Assembly (NCBI RefSeq): GCF_001719045.1
Contig: NZ_CP015423.1
Span: 868,001 to 932,000 of the forward strand
Reading direction: 5' to 3'
Source of the DNA: Paenibacillus polymyxa
GTDB lineage: Bacteria; Bacillota; Bacilli; Paenibacillales; Paenibacillaceae
DNA: 64,000 nt
Positions 28,114 to 37,454 of the stretch are shown here, one piece after another; within the stretch, counting starts at the first letter, position 1, and every line of letters begins with the position of its first letter. A program made the translations under genes and the position numbers. Below the pieces are notes generated by a model that saw only the letters and a program-made list of their open reading frames with translations, ran no database searches and was not told where the DNA came from.

Positions 28114-28764
28114 TTACTCAATGCGCTCCAGATTCCCATTGGCGTCCATTTTGAATCTGGATTTAAGCTCTTCCTCATCATCAGTGATTAAAGCCAAGCG
28201 CCGAGCCCGGTCCATAATCTGAATCAGAGCTTTATAATCATCATTCACAACACGATAGTCGGTTTGCACCTCATTCACTTCTTTGGACAGCCGGTCATTA
28301 ATGGAGCGAAGTTGATTCAATTCTTCTTCCTTATCCCGTAAATCTTTCTCCAGCATCTTAATCTGCCGATTCGTTTCCTGGATGGATCCCTTCCATTGAC
28401 GCAAGAAGCGAATTACTGCATCAATAGATAACGTATCCTCACTCGTACCATCCGTTCTGTACCCACCTTCGACTGTATCAAGTGAGGCAAAAGCCGCAAC
28501 CTGTGATACACCTACCGGGTTCTGCTTACGGATATAACTGCGCTTCTGGCGCTGTGCTTTGGCAATGCTAATCGCTTCATCATAACGTTTGCGCACGCAG
28601 CTGTTCCAACGAAAGCCGCATGCTGCAGAGGTTCTTCCGATTTTTTGACCAACCTCCTCAAACGCAGCGAGCTGCGTCCCGCCTTCACGGATATGCCGCA
28701 ATGTCACCTCCGCCAATATCAAGTCATCTTCCACACTCCATGCATCTTGTCTTATTGCAGTCAT
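28114..28764 (-). CDS. RsfA-family prespore regulator (YlbO-like)
   Basis: 216 residues. The N-terminal Myb/SANT-like region ([20 protein letters not shown], then [17 protein letters not shown]) resembles RsfA, which tunes sigma-F-dependent expression in the forespore. A long C-terminal coiled coil runs from about residue 120 to 180 (heptads in [19 protein letters not shown]). B. subtilis ylbO, an rsfA paralogue, also sits next to panE (ylbQ), which supports the call. ATG at 28764 with AGGAGGG. Target genes unknown. Confidence 0.8.
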   Translation of the reverse strand: MTAIRQDAWSVEDDLILAEVTLRHIREGGTQLAAFEEVGQKIGRTSAACGFRWNSCVRKRYDEAISIAKAQRQKRSYIRKQNPVGVSQVAAFASLDTVEGGYRTDGTSEDTLSIDAVIRFLRQWKGSIQETNRQIKMLEKDLRDKEEELNQLRSINDRLSKEVNEVQTDYRVVNDDYKALIQIMDRARRLALITDDEEELKSRFKMDANGNLERIE

Positions 28765-29060
28765 GCCTCTAGCCCTCCTAACAACATCCTGAAATAACCG
28801 TCTTCATGAACCGATCTTGCCGGTATTTGAATAGGGTATAAAAGCTGTTTATTCATTCCTATGCCTCTCGTAGAGTTCATAGAATCTATTTGATACTAAA
28901 TTGTATTTCCATTTCTGCAAGAACTCATACGTGAACGTAAACAGTTTCGGGTTTCAAGCATGCTCAGACTGCTGTACAATAAAATGAATGGTTAAAGAAA
29001 CAGAAAGGATCATATACATTACCATTAGTTTTTTCGGAAATACATAAAAGGGGAAACCAA
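28765..29060. other. Divergent intergenic region
   Basis: About 300 bases between the RsfA-like gene and the secreted coiled-coil gene. It should hold two divergent promoters. The best plus-strand candidate is TACAAT at 28975-28980, without a good -35. A TGAATA followed 20 bases later by CATTCCTA near 28825-28860 recalls a forespore sigma-G site but with wrong spacing. I see no structured RNA. Confidence 0.4.
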
Positions 29061-30146
29061 ATGAACAAACGAATAAAAATCACAATCAGCACCCTGCTGA
29101 CCACTATCATGATGCTAACTTTCATATATGTACGTCCTACTCTGGCCGCTCCCTCTCATGAAGAAAATCAGATTTTACAAGATAGCCTGTCGATTGTAGA
29201 GATAGACCATGAAATTGAGCGAATCAGTCAAGAGCAGCAGACTCTTTTGCAGCGTCAGCGGGAATTGCGAAGTAATCTCACCGTTCAGCAAGAGCAAATG
29301 ACCGTACAACGGAAGCGTGCAGGTTCTGTGCTGCGATCGTATTATATGGGAGAAAGGGACAAGCTGTTGAGTGTAGTGCTAGGGGCGAAAAGTATAAGGC
29401 AACTTCTCTCTCTGTACGATTACTACTTATTATTAATTAGTCACGATCAGGATGTGCTTCAAGAATACGAATCCAATTATCAATCTATGCGAAAAACAGA
29501 ACAACAAGTCACCCAAGCCTCAATGGAATTAGAGACAGTCAAAACAAACTTACTGGCACAACGCAAACGCATTATCCTGCTTCAGTCGCGTGTAAATGAC
29601 GGCGTTAACGCCAGTAATGACCCGGATACCCTACGCAAGCTTATTGGCGAAATGACAGCTTATTGGGAGAATGTAGGTGTCTACGAGGTAAATAAGCACT
29701 TTAAAGCATTAGCTCAAGCTATGCAGGATTTACCGCAATTCATTCAACAACAACAAGGTGCTATGGTTACAAATGGAAAAGTGATTACGATAAGCATTCG
29801 CGAAGAGGACTTTAACCGTTTTTTAAAGTCAGAAAATGAATTGTTTAATCACTTCAACTTTACATTTGCACAGGATCGAATTATGGTAGAAGGTCAGCAG
29901 GGAACGATGAAATTAAGAGTAGAAGGTCACTACACGGTAGAAAATGAACCGAAAAATGCAATTTTATTTCATGTAGATCGATTGGTATTTAATGGTCTGG
30001 AACTACCTGATACGACCCGCAACAAGCTGGAAAAAGATTTTGATCTAGGTTTCTACCCACAGCAGCTTATTTCCTATGTCAAAGCCACAGAAGTACGCAC
30101 TTTAGCAGGAATGCTTAAAGTTAAGCTCGAATTAAACTTTAAATAA
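29061..30146 (+). CDS. Secreted coiled-coil protein, function unknown
   Basis: 361 residues. A signal peptide (basic MNKRIK, hydrophobic stretch, cleavage near TLAAPSH) marks export. Residues 45-190 form long coiled coils rich in Gln and Glu, with the QRKRAGSVLRSYYMGERDKLLSVVLGA type of segment seen in the N-terminal halves of PcsB/CwlO-like wall hydrolase regulators. No NlpC/P60 or M23 catalytic domain follows. Instead the last 130 residues alternate polar and apolar strands (ITISIREEDFNRFL, FHVDRLVFNGLELP). This pattern recalls LmeA/YpmS-type lipid-binding folds; this is inference only. ATG at 29061 with AAGGGG upstream; monocistronic. It may be a wall-hydrolase regulator or membrane-contact scaffold. 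Confidence 0.7.
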   Translation: MNKRIKITISTLLTTIMMLTFIYVRPTLAAPSHEENQILQDSLSIVEIDHEIERISQEQQTLLQRQRELRSNLTVQQEQMTVQRKRAGSVLRSYYMGERDKLLSVVLGAKSIRQLLSLYDYYLLLISHDQDVLQEYESNYQSMRKTEQQVTQASMELETVKTNLLAQRKRIILLQSRVNDGVNASNDPDTLRKLIGEMTAYWENVGVYEVNKHFKALAQAMQDLPQFIQQQQGAMVTNGKVITISIREEDFNRFLKSENELFNHFNFTFAQDRIMVEGQQGTMKLRVEGHYTVENEPKNAILFHVDRLVFNGLELPDTTRNKLEKDFDLGFYPQQLISYVKATEVRTLAGMLKVKLELNFK

Positions 30147-30194
30147 GCTTTTGCTCACTTTCATTGTTCTGAATTTTTACGTGTACAAAACAAG

Positions 30195-30219
30195 AGACCC
30201 CGGGATACTCCCGAGGTCT
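30195..30219 (-). terminator. Bidirectional terminator
   Basis: 11-base stem (30195-30205 with 30209-30219) between two convergent genes. The one imperfect pair is G-T on the minus strand but C-A on the plus strand, so it is slightly better for the PhoH-like gene. Short T-rich tails occur on both sides. Confidence 0.75.
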
Positions 30220-30245
30220 TTATTATTGTCATAACGATAGGGATT

Positions 30246-31577
30246 TTATAGCAGATCGGCTGCCAACTGCGCAAGCTTGGAGCGTTCTCCTTTTTCCAAC
30301 ATAATATGCCCGCTAATCCCTTCTTGCTTAAACCGCTCCACTACATAGGTTAAACCGTTGCTGGCTGCATCCAGATATGGGTGATCAATCTGCTCCGGGT
30401 CTCCCATCAAAATAATCTTGCTTCCCTCACCCACCCGGGACACAATCGTTTTGATCTCATGTCGGGATAAGTTTTGCGCCTCATCGACTATAATAAATTG
30501 CCCAGGTATCGAACGCCCGCGAATATAAGTAAGTGCCTCCACCTGAATACTGCCCAAGCCCATCAAAATTTTGTCGATATCACCTGATTTTTTGGCATCA
30601 AACAGATACTCTAGATTGTCGTAGATTGGTTGCATCCACGGGCGAAGTTTTTCATCCTTTTCTCCCGGTAAATAACCAATATCCTTACCCATAGGAACAA
30701 CAGGCCGAGCAATCAGCAGTTTCTTGAAGCGATGTTCATCCTCTACCTTAAGCAAGCCTGCCGCCAGCGCCAGCAGCGTTTTGCCCGTACCCGCTTTTCC
30801 TGTAATGGTCACGAGAGGGATATCGTCATTAAGCAAAAGCTCCAATGCCATCCGCTGTTGAGCATTACGCGCGCTGATTCCCCATACCGATTCGTTACTT
30901 AAGTACAGCGGCTCTAATCGCTCTGCCTCCTGATTTACTTTCAGCAAAGCTGATTTTCCAGTTCCCATTTCATCTTTCAGAATGACAAATTCATGTGGAT
31001 ACAGCGTATAAGGTAGTTCCAGTGGCTTGATTGGTAAAAAACGGTTAGAGTAAAATTCATCTATGATGGACGGGTGCACCTGTATTGCCGAGTATCCGGG
31101 ATATAGCTCACTTAGATCGCCTGTTCTATCGGATAGGTAGTCTTCGGTCAGCAGTCCCAATACATCTGCCTTGATCCTGACCAGCACATCTTTACTGACC
31201 AAAACGACCGAACGTGGTTCAGGCTGCTCTTGCTCTTCCAGATGATAATTCAAGGCAACCGCCAAAATCCGGTTATCGTTCGAAACCTCCCCGAACATCT
31301 CCTGAACTTTTAAAAAACTTCGGTGGTTTAACTCAACCTTAAGCCTTCCACCTTGGGGAAGTGGAACGCCACTATGCAGATGACCCACTTCTCTCAACCC
31401 GTCCAACAATCGCGATACATTGCGGGCATTCCGTCCAATCTCATCCGCGTTGCGTTTTTTGGAGTCGATTTCTTCCAGAACTACAGCTGGAATAACAACT
31501 TCATGTTCTTTGAAGGTAAATATGGCTTTCGGATCATGCAGCAGCACATTCGTATCCAGCACAAAAATTTTCTTCAT
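30246..31577 (-). CDS. PIN-PhoH ATPase/RNase (YlaK-like, PhoH2)
   Basis: 443-residue fusion. An N-terminal PIN nuclease domain (KIFVLDTNVLLHDPKA, with VLEEIDSKK and acidic residues downstream) precedes a PhoH-type ATPase (Walker A TGKAGTGKTLLAL, Walker B FIIVDEAQNLS). PhoH2 proteins unwind and cut RNA in other bacteria. The ATG at 31577 has GGAGGGG upstream; the frame runs to 31748 but that extension lacks any conserved sequence. It is monocistronic. The second, shorter PhoH of this genome begins beyond the right window edge. Confidence 0.9.
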   Translation of the reverse strand: MKKIFVLDTNVLLHDPKAIFTFKEHEVVIPAVVLEEIDSKKRNADEIGRNARNVSRLLDGLREVGHLHSGVPLPQGGRLKVELNHRSFLKVQEMFGEVSNDNRILAVALNYHLEEQEQPEPRSVVLVSKDVLVRIKADVLGLLTEDYLSDRTGDLSELYPGYSAIQVHPSIIDEFYSNRFLPIKPLELPYTLYPHEFVILKDEMGTGKSALLKVNQEAERLEPLYLSNESVWGISARNAQQRMALELLLNDDIPLVTITGKAGTGKTLLALAAGLLKVEDEHRFKKLLIARPVVPMGKDIGYLPGEKDEKLRPWMQPIYDNLEYLFDAKKSGDIDKILMGLGSIQVEALTYIRGRSIPGQFIIVDEAQNLSRHEIKTIVSRVGEGSKIILMGDPEQIDHPYLDAASNGLTYVVERFKQEGISGHIMLEKGERSKLAQLAADLL

Positions 31578-31751
31578 TAAATCCCCTCCAAAGCGGCGTG
31601 GACAATCTCGTGTTTCATACCTATACCTATTCACCGGGTACCTAATACTTGCTGATTCCCTGAAAAAAGAACCCCAAAGCAGCATAAAACAACGAAAAGT
31701 TGTAAGTGAAGATAGCCTCTGAGCCTGTCCATTTTTGAAATTAGACACAAA

Positions 31752-31777
31752 AGGCCCAGTGATTGCTCACTGGACCT
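31752..31777 (-). terminator. Terminator of the LCP gene
   Basis: 11-base stem (31777-31767 with 31762-31752), all paired on the minus strand with one G-U, 4-base loop, then TTTTG. Confidence 0.75.
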
Positions 31778-31816
31778 AGACTTGGTTCACTATAACTTTA
31801 GACATACCTCAACCCC

Positions 31817-31860
31817 CTTATGTTATATAAGAGCTTTACTCGCTGCGAGTATAACATAAG
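31817..31860 (-). repeat. Nested inverted repeat in the LCP 3' region
   Basis: Perfect 11-base inverted repeat (31817-31827 and 31850-31860). Inside its loop is a second perfect hairpin, ACTCG-CTG-CGAGT at 31838-31850, overlapping the outer arm by one base. It lies between the LCP stop codon and the terminator, so it would form a structured 3' UTR. It could be an RNase barrier or a protein site; function unknown. Confidence 0.6.
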
Positions 31861-31879
31861 TGGGAAGAAAGATACATAC

Positions 31880-32941
31880 TCAGGAATTGGAAGAAGCTGC
31901 GGTATTGTCGCTTGCTTTTTTAGCTAATTCCTCTTGTAGCGCTTGCTTGGCCAAATCGAGCTGTTGCTCATCAATGTACACATACGGGCTACGCCACGTT
32001 CCTGCTACCGGATTGTATTTCACATTTTGCTTGGAAATATTCCAATAGGTTTGTACGATATTTTTCATTTGCTGTGACTCGATATCTGTCATCATATTCT
32101 TATCAACCGATTTAATAATTGTACTAAACTTGGTCAAAGCGTTAAAGGATTGCATTTGGTCAATTAGGGAATGAAGCACCTGATTTTGTCGACGATTACG
32201 ATCAAAATCGTCAGATTCAGCTGTTCTCGGACGGCAATTCGATTTGCGGTAGCGAACAAAATCAAGAGCCTGATCACCGTTCAAATGCTTGGCTCCAACT
32301 GTCAGGTTAATATCGGTACCATCTGCACGGTCACGATAACACATGTTTTTATCAACCGTCACATCTACGCCACCCAAATTATCTACTACATCTCTAAAGC
32401 CCTGGAAGTTAATAACCGTCACATAATCAATATCAATGTTTAAATATTTGCCAATCATCTTCTTCATTTGTTCTTCAGCAACTTCGCCAGATTCTTTCTC
32501 TCTAGCCTTAAACACCGGATAATACTCATTCAACTTGCGAGGTTTATATCCATCCATTTCTAGACGCGTATCGCGCGGTAAGGACACGATGGTAGACGAT
32601 TTAGTATTGGGGTTCAATGTAGCTACCATAATAACGTCGGACAAATAAGTCGGATGATCAGGGCGGTAATCGGTTCCTAGCAATAAGATAGTCAAAGGCT
32701 TAGCTTCTGCCAATTGTGTTTTGGGTACTTCCTTGTTGATCCCCGTATCCAAAACTTCCTCTACCTGATTGTAAATATAGTAGGTATAACCACCTGCTGC
32801 CAAAATACCTATAATAAGCAGAAACAAGACAAACTTCATAAACGATCTGAAAAAGCTTTTTTTCTTTTTCGTTTTTTTCGGTTTGGCGGACTTTTTCCCG
32901 CTTTGTGTCCGGGGAGGCAATCCGTTCGAAAGATTACTCAT
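31880..32941 (-). CDS. LytR-CpsA-Psr (LCP) family wall-polymer ligase
   Basis: 353 residues. A strongly basic cytoplasmic N-terminus (KKSAKPKKTKKKK) and one helix at about 35-57 precede the extracellular LCP domain (ILLLGTDYRP, SLPRDTRLEMDGY, NFQGFRDVVDNLGGVDV, ALDFVRYRKSNCRPR). LCP enzymes transfer undecaprenyl-linked glycopolymers such as teichoic or teichuronic acids to peptidoglycan. The cysteine-containing insert CRPRTAESDDFDRNRRQ replaces the usual short acidic linker before the arginine motif. ATG at 32941 with AAAGGTG upstream; monocistronic. Confidence 0.9.
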   Translation of the reverse strand: MSNLSNGLPPRTQSGKKSAKPKKTKKKKSFFRSFMKFVLFLLIIGILAAGGYTYYIYNQVEEVLDTGINKEVPKTQLAEAKPLTILLLGTDYRPDHPTYLSDVIMVATLNPNTKSSTIVSLPRDTRLEMDGYKPRKLNEYYPVFKAREKESGEVAEEQMKKMIGKYLNIDIDYVTVINFQGFRDVVDNLGGVDVTVDKNMCYRDRADGTDINLTVGAKHLNGDQALDFVRYRKSNCRPRTAESDDFDRNRRQNQVLHSLIDQMQSFNALTKFSTIIKSVDKNMMTDIESQQMKNIVQTYWNISKQNVKYNPVAGTWRSPYVYIDEQQLDLAKQALQEELAKKASDNTAASSNS

Positions 32942-33010
32942 GCTTCAACACCTTTTCCTGCGTTTTGAGAAATATAGCTTTCTCCAAGTTTACAATCCTA
33001 AAACACACAC

Positions 33011-33042
33011 AGCGGCGCATCCCGTTCCCGGGCGTCGCCGCT
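33011..33042 (-). terminator. Hairpin downstream of typA
   Basis: 7-base arm (33042-33036 with 33017-33011) with an inner CCCG/CGGG helix. The tail is GTGTGTGTTTT, so the U run is weak and interrupted. Confidence 0.6.
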
Positions 33043-33066
33043 GTGGCCAAAGACCAATCCAATCAA

Positions 33067-34908
33067 TTACATATTTGCTTGTGCTGTTTTACGTTGTTTC
33101 TCCGCACGCTCGCGTTCACCTTTGTTCAAGATCTTTTTACGCAAACGGATAGCGTTAGGTGTAATTTCGCAATACTCATCATCATTCAGATATTCGAGCG
33201 CCTGCTCCAAAGAGAAAATAACAGGTGTTTTCAGTTTAACTGTATCGTCTTTTGTTGCTGAACGAACGTTTGTCAATTGTTTTTCTTTACAAATGTTAAC
33301 GACAATGTCGTTATCACGTGTGTGCTCCCCAACGATCATACCCTCATAGATTTCAGTACCTGGCTCCAGGAACAAAATACCGCGATCTTCCACGCCCAGC
33401 ATACCATAAAATGTAGAGCTGCCGTTTTCCGTTGACACGAGTACACCCTGATGACGTCCACCTACTTGACCGCCAACAAATGGTCCATAGCTGTCAAACG
33501 CATGGTTCATTACGCCATAACCACGAGTCAAAGTCAGGAAGTTTGTAGTGTAGCCGATCAGACCACGTGCAGGGATCAAGAATTCCAAGCGAACCTGTCC
33601 GGTGCCGTTATTAATCATGTTAACCATTTCGGCTTTACGGGAGCCCAAACTTTCCATAACCGCGCCCATGCTTTCTTCCGGAATATCAATAAGGAGACGT
33701 TCGATTGGCTCCATTTTCTTACCGTCAATTTCCTTGACGATAACTTCCGGTTTGGACACTTGCAGTTCGTAACCTTCACGACGCATGTTTTCAATCAGGA
33801 TACCCAGATGCAACTCACCACGTCCGGATACAATAAAGGCGTCCGGGCTATCAGTTTCATCAACACGTAAGCTGACATCCGTTTCGAGTTCTTTCAGAAG
33901 ACGCTCACGCAATTTACGGGATGTTACCCACTTACCATCGCGACCTGCGAATGGGCTGTTGTTAACCAGGAAGGTCATTTGCAGTGTTGGTTCATCAATC
34001 TTCAGTACAGGCAATGCTTCAGGATGATTTGGATCAGCAATGGTTTCACCGATGTTGATATCTTTAATTCCCGCAATCGCCACAATGTCACCAGCGCCCG
34101 CTTGGTCAGTTTCAATACGTTTCAGACCTTGGAAGCCAAACAGCTTCTCAATACGCGCTGATTTACTACTACCATCACGCTGCATAACTGTGACTGCTTG
34201 CCCCTGCTTGATGATACCGCGGTTTACACGACCTACTGCAATTCGGCCAAGGTATTCGTTATAGTCCATCAGTGTTACGAGGAATTGAAGAGGCTCATCT
34301 ACTTTCTCAGTTGGAGCCGGAATGTGCTCTACAACTGTTTCGTACAATGCTTGCATGTTATCGTCTTGCTTTTCAGCATCCATGCTGGATGTTCCGTTCA
34401 GCGCCGAAGCGTACACAACAGGGAATTCCAATTGCTCGTCATTCGCACCCAACTCGATAAACAGATCCAGTACTTCGTCAATAACTTCTGCCGGACGAGC
34501 TGCCGGACGGTCAATTTTGTTTACTACAACGATTGGCGTCAGATTTTGCTCCAGCGCTTTACGCAGTACGAATTTCGTTTGCGGCATGCAACCTTCGTAA
34601 GCATCAACGACGAGCAAAACACCGTCAACCATTTTCATAATCCGTTCCACTTCGCCACCAAAGTCGGCGTGTCCCGGTGTATCTACAATGTTAATCAGAT
34701 AGTCTTTGTAAGTGATAGCTGTATTTTTAGCCAAAATCGTAATACCGCGTTCACGCTCCAGATCGTTGGAGTCCATGGCGCGCTCCTGAACAGCCTCGTG
34801 TTCTCTAAATGTTCCGGACTGTTGAAGCAGCTTGTCGACAAGCGTCGTTTTTCCGTGGTCGACGTGGGCAATAATCGCAATATTGCGAATGTTTTCTCTA
34901 GCATGCAT
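33067..34908 (-). CDS. typA: Ribosome-associated GTPase TypA/BipA
   Basis: Translational GTPase that binds the 70S ribosome at the EF-G site and helps 50S assembly and stress growth, especially in the cold. 613 residues. G1 [14 protein letters not shown], switch [14 protein letters not shown]3 [11 protein letters not shown]4 [13 protein letters not shown]-like domains III and V and the TypA-specific C-terminal domain ([14 protein letters not shown]) follow. The ATG at 34908 has GGAAAGGAT about a dozen bases upstream, slightly far. Monocistronic. Confidence 0.97.
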   Translation of the reverse strand: MHARENIRNIAIIAHVDHGKTTLVDKLLQQSGTFREHEAVQERAMDSNDLERERGITILAKNTAITYKDYLINIVDTPGHADFGGEVERIMKMVDGVLLVVDAYEGCMPQTKFVLRKALEQNLTPIVVVNKIDRPAARPAEVIDEVLDLFIELGANDEQLEFPVVYASALNGTSSMDAEKQDDNMQALYETVVEHIPAPTEKVDEPLQFLVTLMDYNEYLGRIAVGRVNRGIIKQGQAVTVMQRDGSSKSARIEKLFGFQGLKRIETDQAGAGDIVAIAGIKDINIGETIADPNHPEALPVLKIDEPTLQMTFLVNNSPFAGRDGKWVTSRKLRERLLKELETDVSLRVDETDSPDAFIVSGRGELHLGILIENMRREGYELQVSKPEVIVKEIDGKKMEPIERLLIDIPEESMGAVMESLGSRKAEMVNMINNGTGQVRLEFLIPARGLIGYTTNFLTLTRGYGVMNHAFDSYGPFVGGQVGGRHQGVLVSTENGSSTFYGMLGVEDRGILFLEPGTEIYEGMIVGEHTRDNDIVVNICKEKQLTNVRSATKDDTVKLKTPVIFSLEQALEYLNDDEYCEITPNAIRLRKKILNKGERERAEKQRKTAQANM

Positions 34909-35200
34909 GGTTTGTATCCATATCCTTTCCGTATATCAAAATAGTGTCTCTATCCTGAAGCAGTGCTGATTCAAGGCTAACAATCGTTCTTTAGGCCCAC
35001 TCCCTGCCAGCCTTCTATATGTTTCAGGCTTTGTACAGACAGCTTCTCTCTCCGATTCGCGTGAAAACCTTAAAATAAGCGTCAGAAATCATTCCGACGC
35101 TCTTATCATATCCATTATATTATAGTTGAAATATGTCATAAAGCAAGACATTATTGCCTGTTCCGTAATTTACCGCCATAAAATCTCACAGCTTGTCGTT
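34909..35200. other. Intergenic region with terminator
   Basis: It holds the terminator of the next gene at 35078-35101. The remaining part upstream of typA presumably contains its promoter, but I see no convincing -35/-10 pair; TTGAAT near 34970 has no matching -10 at 16-18 bases. Confidence 0.4.
35078..35101 (-). terminator. Terminator of the membrane-protein gene
   Basis: 10-base stem on the minus strand (35101-35092 with 35087-35078, one G-U), 4-base loop, followed by TATTTTAAGG. Confidence 0.75.
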
Positions 35201-35692
35201 TTACCTTTTGCGTTTGCCACGGTGTTTTAGGACCAACCAGATTCCAGCGCCAATCAGTAAAACTGCAATAACATATATGATACCCGTTCTTAGGGAGGTA
35301 ATAACCAATAAAAGCACCGATACCAAGCCCAATATTACGCCCCCTGTATATACATTGCGAGAAAGCGAAATATCATTAATGGCGTACTCCCATAATCCAA
35401 TCGCCACACCTAGAAGTAACAAAGGCCATAAATAGGCCATTAGATGCCAGCCCCAAATATTGCAGAGCAAAAATAAGAAGCCATAAACCGACAAAATCCC
35501 TGCCGGCAGCAACATAAAGGGTGAAACTTTACGCTTTATATACATTGCATGCAGTACGATTCCAGGTATTAAAAACAGCAAAGGCCAAAAGTTTCGTCCC
35601 AAAAAGGAGAACGCCCCCAGTTTCCCCAACAAAATAATCAGTCCTACGGCAACAATGCCCACTCCGATCATACGCTCTTTTCCGGAATTCAT
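35201..35692 (-). CDS. Multi-spanning membrane protein, LiaF-TM-like
   Basis: 163 residues, about five or six short helices and a basic C-terminus (KHRGKRKR). The repeated pattern of short helices with NFWPLLFLIPG and LWPLLLLGVAIG resembles the LiaI/LiaF-like transmembrane module found in envelope-stress proteins, but no soluble LiaF domain is attached. ATG at 35692 with AAAGGAGA. Monocistronic. Function unknown; an envelope-stress role is only a family-level guess. Confidence 0.7.
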   Translation of the reverse strand: MNSGKERMIGVGIVAVGLIILLGKLGAFSFLGRNFWPLLFLIPGIVLHAMYIKRKVSPFMLLPAGILSVYGFLFLLCNIWGWHLMAYLWPLLLLGVAIGLWEYAINDISLSRNVYTGGVILGLVSVLLLVITSLRTGIIYVIAVLLIGAGIWLVLKHRGKRKR

Positions 35693-35852
35693 CGTGGTCT
35701 CCTTTGTTTGCTGAATTTGTTTTTAGGTCTCTTAATGTGATTGTTTTTAAGTATATTTTTGTGAATATAGAGTCTTTACAAAAACCGAGTAAACTTGGCA
35801 TTCGCAAAAACTCTATGTCTATTTTAGCCGATGTTTTCCAAAAAAACTACGT

Positions 35853-36512
35853 TCAAATATGGCGAGCTCGTAACTGACGATATATACCTGCAACGACAAC
35901 TGCTGTTGCCAAGAGTCCCGGTAACCATGCATGTATAAGCTCTCCCGTACCTGCTAACCATACACCCAATCGGGGATCACGCAGTAGCATTTCTCCTGCC
36001 GTAAAAGCCAGGATTGCAGATCCGAGCAAAACAAGTACAGGGAACCGGTGAAGCCAGATCGCAATCACGTTGCTGCCCCAGACGACAATCGGAATACTAA
36101 TCGCAATCCCAATGACAATAATGGCGATATCCCCATCTGCTAGGGCTGCAATAGCTAACACGTTATCTAGACTCATCACAAAGTCCGCTACCAGAATCAC
36201 CTGTATAGCCTTCCATATGGTTGTTTCTGCTCTTACTCCCACATGATCCTCATTCTCATAAAGCAGCTTAAACGCAATCCATAACAGAAGTAGACCGCCT
36301 GCCGCCTGAATAAAGGGTATGCCCAGCAAAATGACAGCTACAAAAGTCAAAACACAGCGCAGGAGGACTGCACCGACTGCCCCCCACCATATAGCTTGAC
36401 TCCGCTGCCTTGCAGGCAAGTTTTTGCTTGCCATGGCTATAACAACCGCATTATCACCGCTTAACACCAAATTAATCATTAATATTTTCAACAGCAAAAT
36501 GATATGCTCCAT
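35853..36512 (-). CDS. TerC/YjbE-family membrane protein
   Basis: 219 residues, seven helices. Conserved charged residues lie inside helices: NLVLSGDNAVVIAMA and DFVMSLDNVLAIAAL, the paired GDNA/LDN motifs of TerC proteins. YkoY/YceF-type TerC members export Mn2+ or metallate secreted enzymes. The ATG at 36512 follows GGGGGTG; a start at 36530 is less likely. It is divergent from a second TerC gene. Confidence 0.85.
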   Translation of the reverse strand: MEHIILLLKILMINLVLSGDNAVVIAMASKNLPARQRSQAIWWGAVGAVLLRCVLTFVAVILLGIPFIQAAGGLLLLWIAFKLLYENEDHVGVRAETTIWKAIQVILVADFVMSLDNVLAIAALADGDIAIIVIGIAISIPIVVWGSNVIAIWLHRFPVLVLLGSAILAFTAGEMLLRDPRLGVWLAGTGELIHAWLPGLLATAVVVAGIYRQLRARHI

Positions 36513-36744
36513 GTGTACAAACACCCCCATCCTACTTGTATGCGAAATAGGACGAGGCTATGCTTATAAGCCTTGTCAAATAAGTCATCATTTATTAAAA
36601 ATTGATGTCAAATTTGTTGAGCAAAGACCTTGAAATCAATAACAAACAGCAATATAATGAATCGTATTTCCGAAAAACGGGTATTAAAATAAACAACATA
36701 CAATGATTTTAGGATGTTTAATCAGGGAGATGAGAACGATTGAT
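36513..36744. other. Divergent promoter region between two TerC genes
   Basis: The region is A/T-rich. A short hairpin (AGGCT and AGCCT arms) lies near 36553-36571. I looked for the manganese-sensing yybP-ykoY riboswitch that often precedes TerC genes and do not see its conserved loops on either strand. Confidence 0.4.
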
Positions 36745-37425
36745 ATGTCTGGACTTCAGTTCTTTTGGCTACTGCTTAATGTGATATTTATTGACCTTCT
36801 GCTCGCAGGAGATAATGCGATTGTAATTGGACTTGCCGCCAGAAAGCTGCCTCCTGCAACGCAAAAAAAAGCGATACTGTACGGTACCGGTGGTGCCCTG
36901 CTCATTCGCATAGCAGCCACCATTGTGGTACTCTGGTTGCTTCAAGTACCATGGTTGTTACTCATCGGAGGTGTCATGTTAGTCTGGATCGCGTATAAGT
37001 TGCTCGTAGACCAGGAGGATCATACCGAAGTCAAAGCGGGAACAACGTTATGGGGTGCTATCCGCACGATTGTTGTAGCCGATACGGCTATGGGTCTGGA
37101 CAACGTGATTGCTGTTGCTGGCGCGGCCCAGCAGCATTTGCTCCTTGTAGTGCTGGGACTATTAATCAGCGTACCGATCGTTGTATGGGGAAGCACTCTT
37201 TTTATCAAGTTGATCAATAAATTCCCTTGGATTATCTATTTAGGATCGGCTGTGCTTGGTTATACAGCCTCTAATATGATTACTGAAGAACGTAAGCTGG
37301 AACCCTACTTTACTGAGCACCCTGCGCTGCGTATCTTGTTTATTGCCGCAGTCATGGCAGGTATTTTGCTCACAGGATATCTTCAAAATCGCAGAGCAGT
37401 GTCCAGTCGAGAAAAAGCCGTCTAA
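36745..37425 (+). CDS. TerC/YjbE-family membrane protein
   Basis: 226 residues, seven helices, with the paired motifs DLLLAGDNAIVIGLA and DTAMGLDNVIAVAGA. Closest in layout to YjbE of B. subtilis. The divergent neighbour is a diverged paralogue. Start choice: ATG at 36745 (MSGLQFFW) fits family N-termini; an ATG at 36730 gives five more residues, and the GGGAGATGAG ribosome site could serve either. Metal-ion (Mn2+) efflux or metallation of exported enzymes is the likely role. Confidence 0.85.
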   Translation: MSGLQFFWLLLNVIFIDLLLAGDNAIVIGLAARKLPPATQKKAILYGTGGALLIRIAATIVVLWLLQVPWLLLIGGVMLVWIAYKLLVDQEDHTEVKAGTTLWGAIRTIVVADTAMGLDNVIAVAGAAQQHLLLVVLGLLISVPIVVWGSTLFIKLINKFPWIIYLGSAVLGYTASNMITEERKLEPYFTEHPALRILFIAAVMAGILLTGYLQNRRAVSSREKAV

Positions 37426-37454
37426 AATGATTCAAAAACTGTTTTAATTAAAAT

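Noticed and set aside
34198..34944. Plus-strand open frame of 248 codons opposite typA
   Set aside because: It mirrors the typA reading frame, has no ribosome site and an amino-acid mix (many Cys, Phe, His, Asn) typical of antisense frames.
36513..36744. Possible yybP-ykoY manganese riboswitch before the TerC genes
   Set aside because: The conserved loop sequences were not found on either strand; only a short weak hairpin is present.
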